Of a stretch of 64,000 bases of DNA, positions 52,166-64,000 are shown one piece after another. How positions within the stretch are numbered: position 1 is the stretch's first letter; the number at the start of each line of letters is the position of its first letter. The translations under genes and the position numbers were made by a program. The notes under the pieces were generated by a model. The model saw only the letters and a list, made by a program, of their open reading frames with translations. It did no database searches and had not been told where the DNA came from. The stretch covers positions 9,908,913-9,972,912 of the forward strand of contig NC_051131.1 in NCBI RefSeq assembly GCF_014839805.1, in the 5' to 3' direction. The DNA is from Manduca sexta (Eukaryota; Arthropoda; Insecta; Lepidoptera; Sphingidae).

Positions 52166-54635
52166 GATTTTGGTCGTAAATCTTTTTATATTTACGTTAA
52201 CATTGTGATACAAGATTTAATATTGTAAGTGTAACGTGGCTTAATAGTTTGAATGCTTCGTTTATTGTTTAACATGTAAAAATATGTATATATAGCACAG
52301 TAGTTTTCGATAGACGAGCTTTGCTTAAGTATAAGAATTAATATTAGTTTATTTCTTCGTTTTACCATGCCATATATAAAAACTGTACCTTCGTATTGCA
52401 AAGATGTACTATTTCTTTTTCTAAATTACTGTAGCAATTTTGGAAATGAGTGATTATTACCACCAGGCGGCGCCTTTAATATGTTGCCATCTCTTTCTTA
52501 GACAGTAGTGACACTCGACATGAATGAAATCGCAGATAATGTTAATTAAAGGGTAATTGGAGTTTACAAATAACAATGTATGTAGATGAAACCTAAGGTT
52601 TTTTTTGTCTAAATTTTAATTTAAAAACATGATTTTTTATTATAAATTAATACGATTATTATATAAAAACTTAAAAGTGTGCTTTCATGTATTCGTTAAT
52701 AAAAAAATAATAGATAACGTGTAGTGCTTTACTAGAGTAAGAATTTTTTGTGCATAAATGTATGCGATTGAATAACATTCCACTCTGTAACCGTTAAAAT
52801 AATACCTAGGTTACAAAAAAATAACCGTTAGTGTCATATTTAATATTTTTTGGGTACTATTTTGTAAGACCCGATGTAATTTTAGGGGAAAATATACGGT
52901 AATATAATTTAGAATAGTACAAAGATGGCATTTTAGTGCGTTCTGGGGTTTCGCACTTTTGAATGAAAGAACGCTTTGAGGGAAATCATGAACGGTAATC
53001 ATCTCGATGCTAAGGTTAATGAATAGTCATCATTCGTCAGTCGACATCATGTCTGGAATCCACTCCGCTTACTAGCTTACTATCAGATGCAGTCCACAGT
53101 CATTTGGCCATACCCATATTTACAAAAAATACCAATCGTTTGACATCAGTAGGTCGACCCAAAAAAATAACCAAAATAAATAATTTGTGTAAACTTTATT
53201 CTGATTGGCCCATTTTCGCCATCGATCCGGAGATATGGATTAAGATTACCGCCGTAATTCATTATCGAAATTAGGATCTGTTACGTCGTTTACAGTTTTC
53301 GATTTTGATTTGAACGTAAAAGCACTTTCATCTTACATTCGTTTGAACGATCACAACCTCAATGTTCGATCTAATTCTGGGAATGAACTTATCAAAATAA
53401 TTCAAATGTAAGCATGTCAAAAAAACTTTATGATTGGTAAATTTTTGAGATAAATCGAAAAAAGCGAGTGAGATCGTTTATTGAAAATGAATGCTTGTTT
53501 TTAAACGTCACGTTTAATTTGTACTTTTAATCGCTTTTTTATACTTGATTTTAAAGAATAATTGGAAATGTCATCAAGTTTCAAAACATATGTCAATTTG
53601 ACAATTTAACTGAAGAAATATATTAAATTGTACCCTAAATATTATTGGTTGCGTTTTCATTTCCGCTGCAGTAGCGAATAAGTAACAAAATGAATGCTTA
53701 AATGTGTAATGTGTTTAAAGATTATGATAGGAAATATATGTATCATGTATATATAGAAGGAAATTAATATATTACAGTGATATTTGACGGTATAAATATT
53801 GATTGAGGGAAGGTAGTTTTTCCACCATGTAAAGCTGATAAAATCTGCCTCAATGTAATGTACCAGGGTCATCCCTACAATCGATTCCGATATCGATTAA
53901 TCGAGTGAGCGCTTTCATAGAATTCTTTATATTATAAAAGGCGAATAAAATGTGTAGAGCACTTGTACGGTATTTTACATCAAAGGAATCGTTCATTTAA
54001 TACTGAAAATTAACTGTATATTTTTACTAACCTCATATATATTACCACACTTTTGTGCTTCGTAAATGTAATTGACGGGTGCTTGGCCAACTCAATGATG
54101 CTTGTAAATAAATACGTACAGAGTCCATATTAGCTTGCAAAACATTTATATACAAAATATTTATGTAAATTATAACAGAATATACTTATTCGAATGATTA
54201 CAAATATTGGTCGTTTCATACAGATATGGAGCGAGAAGTATTTTTATAAATCAAAGCATTACATTAGAAACTTATATAACGAGGGCTTAATATTTTTTTT
54301 CACGCTTCCATTTCTATATGAATGTGTTTACTGTAATCTAGATGTACCCTTTAGACAATACATTCATAGCTTTCTATTGCCCATATATTTATATTTGAAA
54401 ATTATTCTGAAGGCACTTTTGTTTGATACCGAATTCTTGTTTGGTTATCCATGTGATCAGGACAATAAATAATGGTACTTTTTAAACATCATTTTTATAT
54501 TCATAAAATTAGCTAAACTGTGTATGATTTTTTTTAACAGTTAAAGCGCTAGGTTAAGTTTTGTATCAACACATTTTAATTTAACGAAGATGCAACGACC
54601 TACGCATAAGTCGAAGTACTTGCTTGTCTCATTTT
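52166..54635. other. Gene-free intergenic DNA with another foldback-like relic
   Basis: A region around 53190-53490 carries 'ttctgattggcccattttcgcc' and 'gcatgtcaaaaaaactttatgattgg', diverged relatives of the foldback family. Short ORFs show no family resemblance. Confidence 0.45.
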
Positions 54636-54860
54636 GACTGCCTCGGTGACGTAGTTGTAATACGTACGCGGTACGAGTTAGACTACCGCGCTGAGATCCT
54701 GGGTTCAAATGGCCAGACCAAAAATAAATTTAACTGAACTTTCTATAAAAATTACTCAGGCGCAGCTCGGAGTCAGGAAATTGGTGGTGTGATATCCCCG
54801 TGAAGCACGTTCTTCGCCTGACCTGTCTTCAGTCATGTCGATATACAGGGCCCTTATTCT
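54636..54860 (+). mobile_element. tRNA-derived SINE
   Basis: It has the head 'gactgcctcggtgacgtagttg', a B-box-like 'ctgggttcaaatgg', and a body with 'gcgcagctcggagtc' and 'tgatatccccgtgaagcac'. The head matches 22372-22632. Confidence 0.75.
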
Positions 54861-56436
54861 GTATGATAGTGTAAACGCGTAACGCGGCCGTGTCATGTTA
54901 TCTTCGAGAAATGTGCGTGGAATGGTATTCTGTAAGTCAAATTTCTATAGTCCTAAACATGACGCGTTGTGTTACGTGCTTGTTACGCACTGTTAAAATA
55001 ACGTGCGGGATAGAGAATAAGGCCCCAGGTCACCGGATTATAAGAGTGAAGCAACAGAGAGCGCACGTGGGTATTGCGCACACGCATGTCTACTATAATA
55101 TGTCCTGCGTACTTGGCCGATCTCCGTTGATATTCCGCCGTGGCCGAAATTAGGCTAGGAGGAATTCATTCACATATCTGCATTGCTAGATAATAAAAAA
55201 AATGTGCACATACATTATGTAGAATACGGTACAGCAACGTGCAATTGCCGAAAAATCAAAATGTGTGCGCGTCTTTGTGAAATGAACTATTTATAATTGG
55301 AAAGTGTGTACACAAGTGCTTTCAGAATTCACCTTACATCGAAGTGTTAGTGTATTTAGTACGTAAGCACCCCTTTAGTGATTATTGTAAACGTCACGGA
55401 CCAAGAACTCCCAACGTCCATCGTAGCATGATTTAGATAAGATCCTATGTGTACCCTGTTGTTGCTGATATACGTAATTTATATGTAGAAATCATGTAGA
55501 ATTTGACGTTGGCAGCTCCCAGTCTATATTTTGTCGCCTGTACACTCAGCATAGAAAGTGGCTTTTATTTCAAGTTTAAACATCTTTACATAATATAAAA
55601 ACGTCCCCCGTCTGTCTATTTGAATGTGATAAACTTAAAAACTGAATGGAATTTGATGTCATTTGGTATGGAGAGTTTAAGTTCCTAGGAAGGACATATG
55701 TATGCTACTTTTTATCCGGTAAAATATATAGCGGGACTTTATACCGGATGATCTCTTTCAGGCGGGCGAAGCCACAAACAAAGGCTAGTACATTTATAAA
55801 TTATATTTGCATTGTGTAAAGGTAACATGTGTTAAGACTGTTGTAATATACAAAACTAGTGTGATTTATGATTATGGTAATTTTTGACATGATGTTGAAA
55901 AAAAACAATATGGCCATGTCTTGTTTTATGAAGTTTTGAACACAATGTTACATTATAACACCAGCTTTCTATGCAGACTGTACGTTTGCAATGCATTATA
56001 AGCTTCGCTGTTATTTGTAATGTTCTTGGTGTCACAGCACAATATTCGTTTATGTTACTTATAGTCCAGTATGTACCTTTATCTAGCATTGTACAATGAA
56101 ATGAATACATTTGTTTGACGTTAATTTTGGTTTTATTTATTTAAAAAAAATGTAGGTATGTTAAAAAATATTGAGGATTTTTGTAATGTTCGGATGTGCG
56201 TTCAGAAGTAAATTTCAATAAATGTTTTGACTAGCTTATGTGTTTCTGTTGAACCTTATATCTTTGCACTAAGGTAGTTTTTTATTGCAACCCAGTGACT
56301 GGACAAGTAGACACTAGGTACACAATACAAATATTTTTAGAAACGATTTAATAGTATGTGATTCCAAATAAGGATAATTTGTAAATCAAACACTGGTGTT
56401 AAAGTTAAACGTTTACTTAATAAAATTCTTTGATAG
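54861..56436. other. Intergenic DNA with a degraded element fragment
   Basis: Positions 55595-55795 are a reverse-oriented relative of the 'cgcggcttcgcccgcg' elements ('aaaacgtcccccgtctgtct' ... 'ggcgggcgaagccacaa'). Otherwise nothing is recognised. Confidence 0.5.
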
Positions 56437-59400
56437 TTAATAGGATTTTAAACTAAATTTCAATGACCATGCATGTTCCGACTTCACCACCGCTTTCCTG
56501 GGTAGTCGAATATTAACTACTCCTTCGATGATTTGCCACTGAAACAACAAAGACAAACATCTTACTTCCTACTAATATTATAAATGCTAGTTTGTGAAAA
56601 AGTTTGGATGTTTGTTAGAAGTAAGGTCAGAAACAGCAGAACGGATTTTGATGAAATTTGGCATACATATAGACCATGTCTTGGGTTAACACATAGGCTC
56701 CTTTTTATCCCGGTAACTTGTTCCCGTGAGATTTTTTCCGGTTTTTTAAACTATACTAAATTCTGCTATGAAGGGGTACAGAGAGATGTTTCGCAGCGGG
56801 GAAGGCTCTTAACGCGGGTGAAGCCGCAAGCAACACCTAGTAATTTTAATCTTAATGATTTTTTTTCATAAAAACATTCTACAAAGTATAGGAAAACTTA
56901 AAAAAAGGATGAAATCGGTAAAGTTGTTCTTTTTGTTATGACGTGTCCAAGGGAAATAGAGGTTCAGTTTTAGTCAGCGGCTCGGCCCGCGTGGAAAATC
57001 TTTTTCAGGATAAAAGTCCTCTATATATTCCCGGGACAAAAAGTAACCTAAAGCACCTCGGAATAATGTAACTCCCGATTAGTAAAATGAATTTTCAAAA
57101 TCATTCAGGGTTTCCACAGTTTAGCCCCTAAAAACCTACAAACAAATTCTCAAACATTTCCTCTTTATTATATTGATACAGATGATAGACATTTACACAG
57201 GTCTAGTCAATCCAAAAGAGACTAGGTACCTAGATTAAGGGCATTATTCATTACGTTGACCGAGTTACGATCCCCACAAGACAAAAGGTTATCGGCTTTA
57301 CTATCAGCAGAACTATAAACTTTAGACTACAACTTTGAGTAACCTATTGATACTTCGTAAAATTTAAATTATCTCCAATCACAATATGTTGCTTCGATTA
57401 TTCTCAGAAGGATAACGTGAATGATCATCAAGCTAAGTTTAAACAATCTTTGCAGAAATATATTGCGTTACTTCCAGATGCGACAAGCTATAATATTTCA
57501 ATAGCTTTACACATACCACTACCGAAAGTCCTGCAAGCTATAATATTTTCGAAATTGAGGCTTCCGTGATTATTTAAGGTTAAAAATTGCTTGCTGAAAT
57601 CAACTTCTGCTAGTTGCTAAAGATAAGCGAACTTACGTTCAAGTATCCATCTTGACCCAGCATCTGCACATGATAATTCCCGCTGAGCATACTAGGTGCA
57701 ACGTCCTTCAACTTCAGAATACTGTTTCCCGGCCATTTTAGGAATATGGCGTAAACAGCTGTGACGGTGTCCGATCTACTCGGCTTTGCTATTGGGTTCC
57801 TCGCATTGTACGTAGTCTTAGTGCATGTGTACCAAACATCTCCGTTGAGCGTGTCGTTCTGCGAGTCCCACGGGGAGGTGTTGTAAATCGCTTCCCCGTT
57901 TATTGCGAGCCAGTCGCCTAGAGACAACAGCCGTTCCTGGAATATTGGAGCTATCGTGCCTTCTTTAGTCGGTCCTATGTTGATTAAGGCATTCCCTGAA
58001 ACGTTTATTGAGGTTGCTTGATTTGTTTTGTTGTTTATATATACATATTTCATAGTAGTATAAAGAAGTAAGAGAAATATGGAAATTAGAGGTAAAATTA
58101 AATTAAATTCTATAAAGATGCTATCAATGCTACTTCGACTATCTATGTCAATTATACTTTACCTCCACAACTAACCGTGGGCACTATTTCTCTAAGCAAC
58201 TGATCCATACTAAATATTTCACTTAATTCCATATTCCTTCTGTAGCCCCACGACTGGGAATCGACCGTGAACGCGTTTTCCCATTTATGTTTCAAAAGTT
58301 TACCTGCAAAAGACTACGATTAAAACATGCTCCTAAATCTTTATGCCGTTTGTACATTTTCAAACTAACTGTGGAGAGGGGGGGGGGGATTACGTATCAA
58401 ATAGAGGACCCCCCTCCCATAAAACAATGAGAAACAAAACACTGTAAAACCCTAGTAAGTTTGTGACAAACAACTTCAACTGTGTGAATCATTAAAAAAG
58501 AAAGCTAACCGGGATTAAACCTGTCCTGATAATTATAGAAATCGCCGTGTTTTCCAGGAATGCCAATACCCCATCTGTCATTAACGACGATTTCGTTTTT
58601 CACGGGACTGTCGTTGTACAGCCACGCTAACAGCTCTGTTGAATTCCAGTACGTGTCGTGAGCTTCCCAGTCGCCGTCTGACCATAATACTGACGGCTTA
58701 TAATCATTAATTAATTGTTTGATGTCAGGCCATAGTTTAGTTTCGACGTACGTTTGCGTCGCGAACCCTGTCCTTCTATCTTCCAGGTAGATAGGATTAT
58801 ACCACTCGTATAAAGAATGATATACGCCGAATTTCAAACCCTCTGCGCGTACAGCTTTGGCCAAATCACCGACGAGGTCGCGTTTTGGTCCGACTTCCAT
58901 GGCATTCCAACTGAATGATTTCTTGGAAGGGAAGAGAGTGAAACCTTCGTGATGTTTACTGGTCAAGACAATATACCTGCGAATAATTCAAATATAGCTT
59001 CATATATTTTAATACAATACTTTATTATATTATTATCTATTTAATTACATCCTAGTTTTGTTTGCGGCTTAATCCTGGTAAGGGTCCTTCTGTGATATAA
59101 AATTCCCAGATTATATTTTTCTAAACTTCTAACATCTAAACATATACTTACTTCAAAATTTTTTACATTTATAATATTATAAAATATTTATTTAAAAGAT
59201 TAAGATCTTACTTGGCCCCGGATTTAGCGAAGATTTTCGCCCATTTTTGAGGATCAAAAAATTCTGCAGTAAACATAGGCGCGAACTCTTGATATGTAAA
59301 ACCGGGCGGATAATGTTTACGCATAAACTCGTTACACTTCTCCATGCCGGCTACAAATATTACATAAATATGATCAATAAATAAATAAAAATATGCAGTG

Positions 59401-59912
59401 TTAAACTTTTATTATAATTTTTACCTATTATTTTTGTACGTAATGTATAATGAAACTCATATATTTTTATGTTCTTATAGTTTTCTCTAAATTTCAAGAT
59501 ATGTGTGATAAGGAATAAAAAGTATTCTCAAACAGTTAAAACAAAATTACTTTAAAACCAATATAATAAAAATGAATGGATTAAAACAATTTTTAATCTA
59601 ATTTTAACGGTGCTTGTGAAATATTGAGTATTTTCGTTTACATTCTTAAAACCAATATAATAAAAATGAATTAAACATACCTTTCCAATAATTCCAAAAC
59701 CACTCAGATCTGAAACTAGGCACGGAGTAGACACCCCAATGCAGGAATATTCCTATTTTGGCTTTATCATACCATTCTGGAAGCGGCCGGGTGTCGAGAT
59801 CAGTCCAATCGGGTTTGTACCTCTTAGGTACCTCTATTGTATTATATATGCCTATATTTTGTACATTTGCCGCACATAACGTGATCAACGTTGCTAAGTA
59901 TATTAACCTCAT
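56437..59912 (-). CDS. Alpha-L-fucosidase, glycoside hydrolase family 29, complete
   Basis: Six minus-strand exons give 479 aa, usual for the family: 59912-59681, 59350-59212, 58976-58510, 58303-58163, 57995-57637 and 56538-56437. A signal peptide ([15 protein letters not shown]) sets the start; an in-frame ATG 19 codons upstream would bury it. GH29 motifs visible are '[10 protein letters not shown]' (~residues 54-63), '[10 protein letters not shown]' (~130), 'GVYHS' (~174) and 'VLWSDGDWE', whose Asp (~224) corresponds to the catalytic nucleophile (human FUCA1 Asp225). The C-terminal beta domain ends '[14 protein letters not shown]'. The enzyme removes alpha-L-fucose from glycans (EC 3.2.1.51) in lysosomes or after secretion; insects also use it in gut or egg-related roles. 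A tandem paralogue lies upstream at 62.3 kb. Exon 5 contains a stretch almost identical to that paralogue. Confidence 0.94.
56565..57150 (+). repeat. Two degraded element fragments in fucosidase intron 5
   Basis: Positions 56565-56842 run from 'actaatattataaatgc' to 'ggtgaagccgcaagcaac'; 56970-57150 begins 'cagcggctcggcccgcgtgg'. Both are relatives of the head regions of elements A-C. Confidence 0.6.
59553..59672. repeat. 24-bp direct repeat beside fucosidase exon 1 donor
   Basis: 'aaaaccaatataataaaaatgaat' (24 bp) occurs at about 59552 and about 59648, separated by ~70 bases, 8 bases short of the splice donor at 59680. It looks like a local duplication or a long target duplication. Confidence 0.8.
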
Positions 59913-60640
59913 GGTTCTGTATGTGAAAGGATTTTTATTAGAATTAATAATATAGGTCCCTCGAATCAATTCAATTTTTAGATTGTGGCGCCATCGTTGG
60001 CAAACGATAATTTTCTCGAATCAATGCTCGGATCCATACCTCATTAACAAATAAACAACGAATTGAAAACATAATTTGTGGAAGTAGGTTAAAGCAGAGG
60101 TTGAAGTTTCAGTGCTTCTTTCTGGGCAGCAGAGATTATGAGTAATTAAAATTGATCTAGGTCGTGGAGTCTAGGCGAATCATGCGTATTAAATTTAAAA
60201 GTAAAATTATACTTTTTTGCGGCTTGTAGGTACCAAGCAACACAAAACCTAACACCTAGACTCGAAATAAAAAATATTTTTTTCAACACAGGACACTATT
60301 AAGCAGTATGCTTTCAAGGACGTGGGGTCATATCTGTAGTATTTAACAAGTACGGAAATTAAAATATAAAATGTATAGACTTACTTGTATTGGCACACGA
60401 GTTTATTGAATATCAGTGTACGTACTACTGATGTAAGGAAAACACTATCTTAAAACGGCGTTTTATCAGCTTGTAGCGTTAATTATTGTTTAACATTACA
60501 ATTCAAATTTGTTGAACTGGCTGTATCGTTTTAACGACAATTCTGCCAATGACAAGATTTAAAAGCTTGTTTAACATTATATTTATTATCTACACGCATT
60601 ATATTGACATTTATTACTATCAAAGACAATTATAATATAT
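59913..60640. other. Upstream region of fucosidase gene 1
   Basis: AT-rich DNA 5' of the first fucosidase gene. It should hold that gene's promoter, but no core element could be assigned. Confidence 0.3.
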
Positions 60641-61430
60641 TAACTTGCACGCGGCACCGTCCGCTTGGAAAAAAATACTGGTATAAAGTTTTCCGGGATG
60701 AAAGTCCCGAAAAACGTTAACGTTCTCGGCAAAAAGAGTAGCCTATTCCCTTTCCATGGTCTTAAACTATCTCCATGCTAATATTCATCGAAATCTGTTG
60801 GATAGTTTTTTTTTATTTTGTCACGTTCAGACAGGCAGACAGATGCGGCGGGGGACCTTGTTTTAAAATATATTTTTTAGAACTTTTTAAGAGGAACAAT
60901 TTCTTCATACGTTATAATTTTAAACGTTCACTCAGCGCACACAACTTAAGTTATCAAAAGGATATTTTTCCTGTTTTTGCAACATTTTTCATTGATGTTC
61001 CGATCCTTTAGATCATCATAGCATGATGTCTATATATGGCCTTTAGCAGTGTTTCCCAAACTATAGGTCGTGACCCACTGGTGAGACGCGAAGGAATATT
61101 AGGTGGGGCCTGATAAATAGAATGAATGATAACTGATGAAGGAGAAAAGTAATTGAAATTTTTACTATAACAAGCACTCCATGTATGTAATTAAGTATTA
61201 AAAGCAACTTCGTAACAGCTTAGAAGTGAGTACAGAATTTGAAAGCTTTTTTAAATGGGTCACGATTCAATCAACTTTGGGAACCATTGGCCTATAGCCT
61301 TTCTCTATAAATGGACTATCAAACACTAAATCAATTTTATAATTCAAACCCATAGTTCCTGAGATCAGCGTGTTCAAACAAACAAAAAAACTCTTCCGCT
61401 GTATATGTATTCATATATAATAGTAGAGAT
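60641..61430 (+). mobile_element. Tandem-monomer element, copy C, old and interrupted
   Basis: The head, the 'cagacagatgcggcggggg' middle, one diverged monomer ('cattgatgttccgatcc' ... 'gttcctgagatcagc') and the tail 'tatataatagtagagat' match copies A and B. It is more diverged and has a single monomer, split by the insertion at 61047-61289. Confidence 0.75.
61047..61289. mobile_element. hAT-type MITE nested in copy C
   Basis: The ends CAGTGTTTCCCAAACT and AACTTTGGGAACCATTG are imperfect inverted repeats with hAT-like sequence. They are flanked by an 8-bp target duplication, GCCTTTAG (61039-61046) and GCCTATAG (61290-61297). It is 243 bp with no ORF. Confidence 0.88.
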
Positions 61431-61527
61431 ATGGAAAAATACTATTTGGTTATCGACATCTATAAAAAGGTTTTTTCATTATCTCTAAAATGCCTTTTAT
61501 GGTGAAAGTATTCTTTGGGTTAGGTGC

Positions 61528-61530
<3 letters not shown>

Positions 61531-61618
<88 letters not shown>
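61531..61618. repeat. (TA)n microsatellite, about 44 units
   Basis: Uninterrupted alternating TA across about 88 bases; likely length-polymorphic. Confidence 0.95.
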
Positions 61619-61622
<4 letters not shown>

Positions 61623-61954
61623 TTTCAATTTTGCCCTTACTGTATTGTAACTCATGATGTAGATTGGGACCTTTTTTATCAGCCCAAATACTACATCTGC
61701 TAAAAGTAGCTGAAGAGTTGGATACCCCTTACACTACATGATGCTGCAGCGTCCGCTCAAGATTTCCATGTCTTAGAAATGCTACTAAAGTAATATTATA
61801 CCAAATTTAAATTCAACCGAATTTGTGAATGTAGCAACAGCTGATGATCACCAACCGTTTGGATAGATCCTATTAAATTATAGTTAAGAAACATCTCGAA
61901 CACATCAGCTTTCAAACAAAAACCACATCGAATTTGATCAATACTTTGTAATTC

Positions 61955-62050
61955 AAGATGTTGGATGGTGTTTCTACTGTTTATGGGCCGTCGTATTGCT
62001 TACCATCAGGCGAACGGCAGGTTCGTCTTCTCATTCAAAATAATTAAAAA
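61955..62050 (+). repeat. SINE 3' end fragment
   Basis: It carries 'ttggatggtgtttctactg', 'gcttaccatcaggcgaac' and a terminal A-run. It is the 3' end of the repeat found in reverse at 4385-4690. Confidence 0.7.
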
Positions 62051-62304
62051 AAAAATGTGTATGCTCTTTATTATAACATGAGCCATACACACTGAATTAA
62101 CATGTAGCTATAAAAATGTCAATTTATTAAGGTGACCATTGCATTTGATATTAACACAAGTATAAACTATTGAAATTCTATTTATTTTGAAAGTAACCTT
62201 TTTACATTTTTATATATAATTAAAAAAAATATTTAGAACATTTATCACCCTCCGATGTCGAGGCTCAAGACTTAAGCCATCGGTGGTTAGGGCTTATTAT
62301 AGTA

Positions 62305-64000
62305 TTATTTCAAAGTGAATTTCAGTGACCACGCGTGTTCTGACTTCACTTCGGCTTTGTCCGGCAACTGTATACTGACGTCACCGCCGCTGATTTGCCA
62401 CTAAACAAAAAAAAATATTATTAGGGATAGTACAATACAGCGGAACTAGCACTGTTAAATTAATACTTCCTAGGACAATTTCGGCCACGTAAATACGTCA
62501 TAGTTTGTAGTGTTAAAAGTTATATAGAAATATGCTTTATTCCTATTTTATCGAATAACGAAAATGCCTAAACTTAAAGAAGCAATAAGGCTTGAAAAAG
62601 ATTGATTTTATTAGGCACTATTTTAGTAGTTCATACTGCCAGTTGATAGATCAACCGGGTAAATTTTACATAAAATAAATAAAAATAAGACATATACGTT
62701 AAAGTAATTTATTGCAATAAGTGCTTCGTAATTTTAAAAAGGACTTGTGTGTATAATATGTTGCAACAGCGATAAAAAAGTTTTATCTTTGCCTTTATTT
62801 CAGTCTAGTTTCGCCTTGCATTGTTTAACAATGCTTGACCACATAAGTATTTGTGCTATTTAGGCGAAGGATAAGTGTCAACTGTCAACGGCCCGTTTGC
62901 AAAATGATAACGTTATTACATTATTGGTTCGAGATTGCGTATAATTTAGTAAACAATAACATGCATTAATAACAATTAATATTTGGTTTAGTATGATCGT
63001 AAAGTATACTTAACGGTTAGTAATTCTGTAGCTAAGAACAAAGACGAACAGAGCCGATATTGGAATCAATTGGATGCCTTTGTTCAAGAAGACAGTTTTT
63101 TTTTATTAAATAACCTTTGCTCTGCTGGGAATGTTCTTTCCACAGACAAAATTCCCACTGTCTCGCATAAAAGTAGCCTATATACCCGGAATAATTTCTA
63201 TTATTCGCGCCCTTGATAGGCTCCTAAATATACATATACACATACAATCACACCTCTATCCCATAGGGGTAAGCAGAGACTGGATTGCCACTTTACATGA
63301 TTCCGGCATACTTCTCTCGCTTCCTTCACCTTCATCAATCTTTTCATCCATTCCCGCTGGTTCAGAGTACTTGACCTGGCCTTTACTAAGAATATCAGCT
63401 ATCTAAGGTTCGGTCAGTCAACCTATACCGACTCTTCCAGCCCCCAAACATCCAGTTTCAAGTTTAATTAACTCACATTCAAATATCCGTCATTCCCCAA
63501 CATCTCCACTTGATAGTTGCCGCTATGCAGGTGCATTGTAATATCCCTCACAGTCAAAACCCCATCTGTAGGCCATTCGAGAAATATCGCGTATATAGCT
63601 GTAATAGAGTCCAATTTGCTCGGTTTTGCTATTGGGTTCCTCGCATTGTACGTAGTTTTAGTGCATGTGTACCAAACATCTCCGTTGAGCGTGTCGTTCT
63701 GCGAGTCCCACGGGGAGGTGTTGTAAATCGCTTCTCTGTTTATAGCGAGCCAATCGCCTAGAGACAACAGCCGTTCCTGGAATATTGGGGCTATCGTGCC
63801 TTCTTTAGTCGGACCTATGTTGATTAAAGCATTGCCTGGAAAATAAATCCAATTTTTGCTTGTACAATTGCTTAAATTATTAATAGATTGTAAAGTAATG
63901 ATTCCATTTCTTTACCTCCACAGCTAACAGTTGATATAATTTGTTCAAACAGTTCCTCGGTGCTTAATATTTCGCTTAACTCTACATTTCTTCTGTAGCC
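62305..64000 (-). CDS. Second GH29 alpha-L-fucosidase, 3' part only (runs off the right edge)
   Basis: Three minus-strand exons are visible: 64000-63916 (cut by the edge; '[17 protein letters not shown]'), 63835-63477 (359 bases, the same length and phase as exon 5 of gene 1) and 62400-62305 (ending '[12 protein letters not shown]', then stop). Exon structure, phases and protein match the neighbouring fucosidase, so this is a tandem duplicate. The catalytic N-terminal exons lie beyond the window. Most of the sequence is clearly diverged, but about 63619-63830 is nearly identical to 57779-57990. A minus-strand AATAAA about 120 bases past the stop (near 62180) is a candidate poly(A) signal. Confidence 0.93.
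63238..63420 (+). repeat. Interspersed repeat in fucosidase 2 intron
   Basis: It is a relative of 30868-30962 ('cctctatcccataggggtaa', 'gattgccact', 'ggcatacttctctc') that extends further 3'. Confidence 0.65.

Noticed and set aside
59646..59969. Upstream ATG giving a 19-residue N-terminal extension of fucosidase 1
   Set aside because: It would place the hydrophobic signal peptide internally; the downstream ATG gives a standard signal sequence.

Overview
The window looks like nuclear DNA from a lepidopteran (moth or butterfly). It is AT-rich. Its genes are split into many small exons with GT-AG introns. It carries tRNA-derived SINEs, MITEs, a decayed mariner and degraded 'cgcggctccgcccgcg' elements of a kind common in Lepidoptera. 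The encoded proteins are animal families. There is nothing bacterial in it, and no CRISPR array or operon. All exon models below were built by eye from splice sites, reading-frame continuity and family resemblance.

Layout. 1-15.5 kb has no gene I can support. It holds three GC/CpG-rich patches (2.3-4.1 kb), SINE pieces, a 1.3-kb terminal-inverted-repeat element, two related elements that each carry four ~123-bp tandem monomers, and a mariner relic. 15.6-26.5 kb (-) is a complete 23-exon sorting nexin 13 gene (TM-PXA-RGS-PX-nexin C, about 976 aa). 29.6-35.3 kb (-) is a complete 7-exon rogdi gene (265 aa). 36.06-36.76 kb (+) is a two-exon gene for an unrecognised 101-aa single-pass membrane protein; its intron holds a lone exon-like ORF on the opposite strand. 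36.85-38.06 kb is a second copy of the 1.3-kb element. 38.07-38.70 kb (+) is a gene fragment I cannot resolve, broken by a SINE. 38.86-51.39 kb (+) is a complete 19-exon TBC1D9-type RabGAP gene (GRAM-GRAM-TBC-EF hand, 1166 aa). 56.4-59.9 kb (-) is a complete 6-exon GH29 alpha-L-fucosidase gene (479 aa). 62.3-64.0 kb (-) is the 3' half of a tandem fucosidase paralogue that runs off the right edge.

How the genes relate. SNX13, Rogdi and TBC1D9 are all endomembrane/endolysosomal factors (lipid and endosome contact, V-ATPase regulation, Rab inactivation), and alpha-L-fucosidase is a lysosomal or secreted glycosidase. This is probably coincidental gene order, since eukaryotic neighbours need not share a pathway. 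rogdi and the small membrane-protein gene are divergent and share a ~0.7-kb promoter interval.

Most notable observations: a sharply bounded near-identical patch in one exon of the two fucosidases, which suggests gene conversion; inverted SINEs flanking exon 11 of the RabGAP gene; a ~300-bp long-hairpin repeat between SNX13 and rogdi; two copies of a TIR element with nested internal inverted repeats; and two unresolved coding fragments at 36.2 and 38.1-38.7 kb. I found no clearly new biological system.
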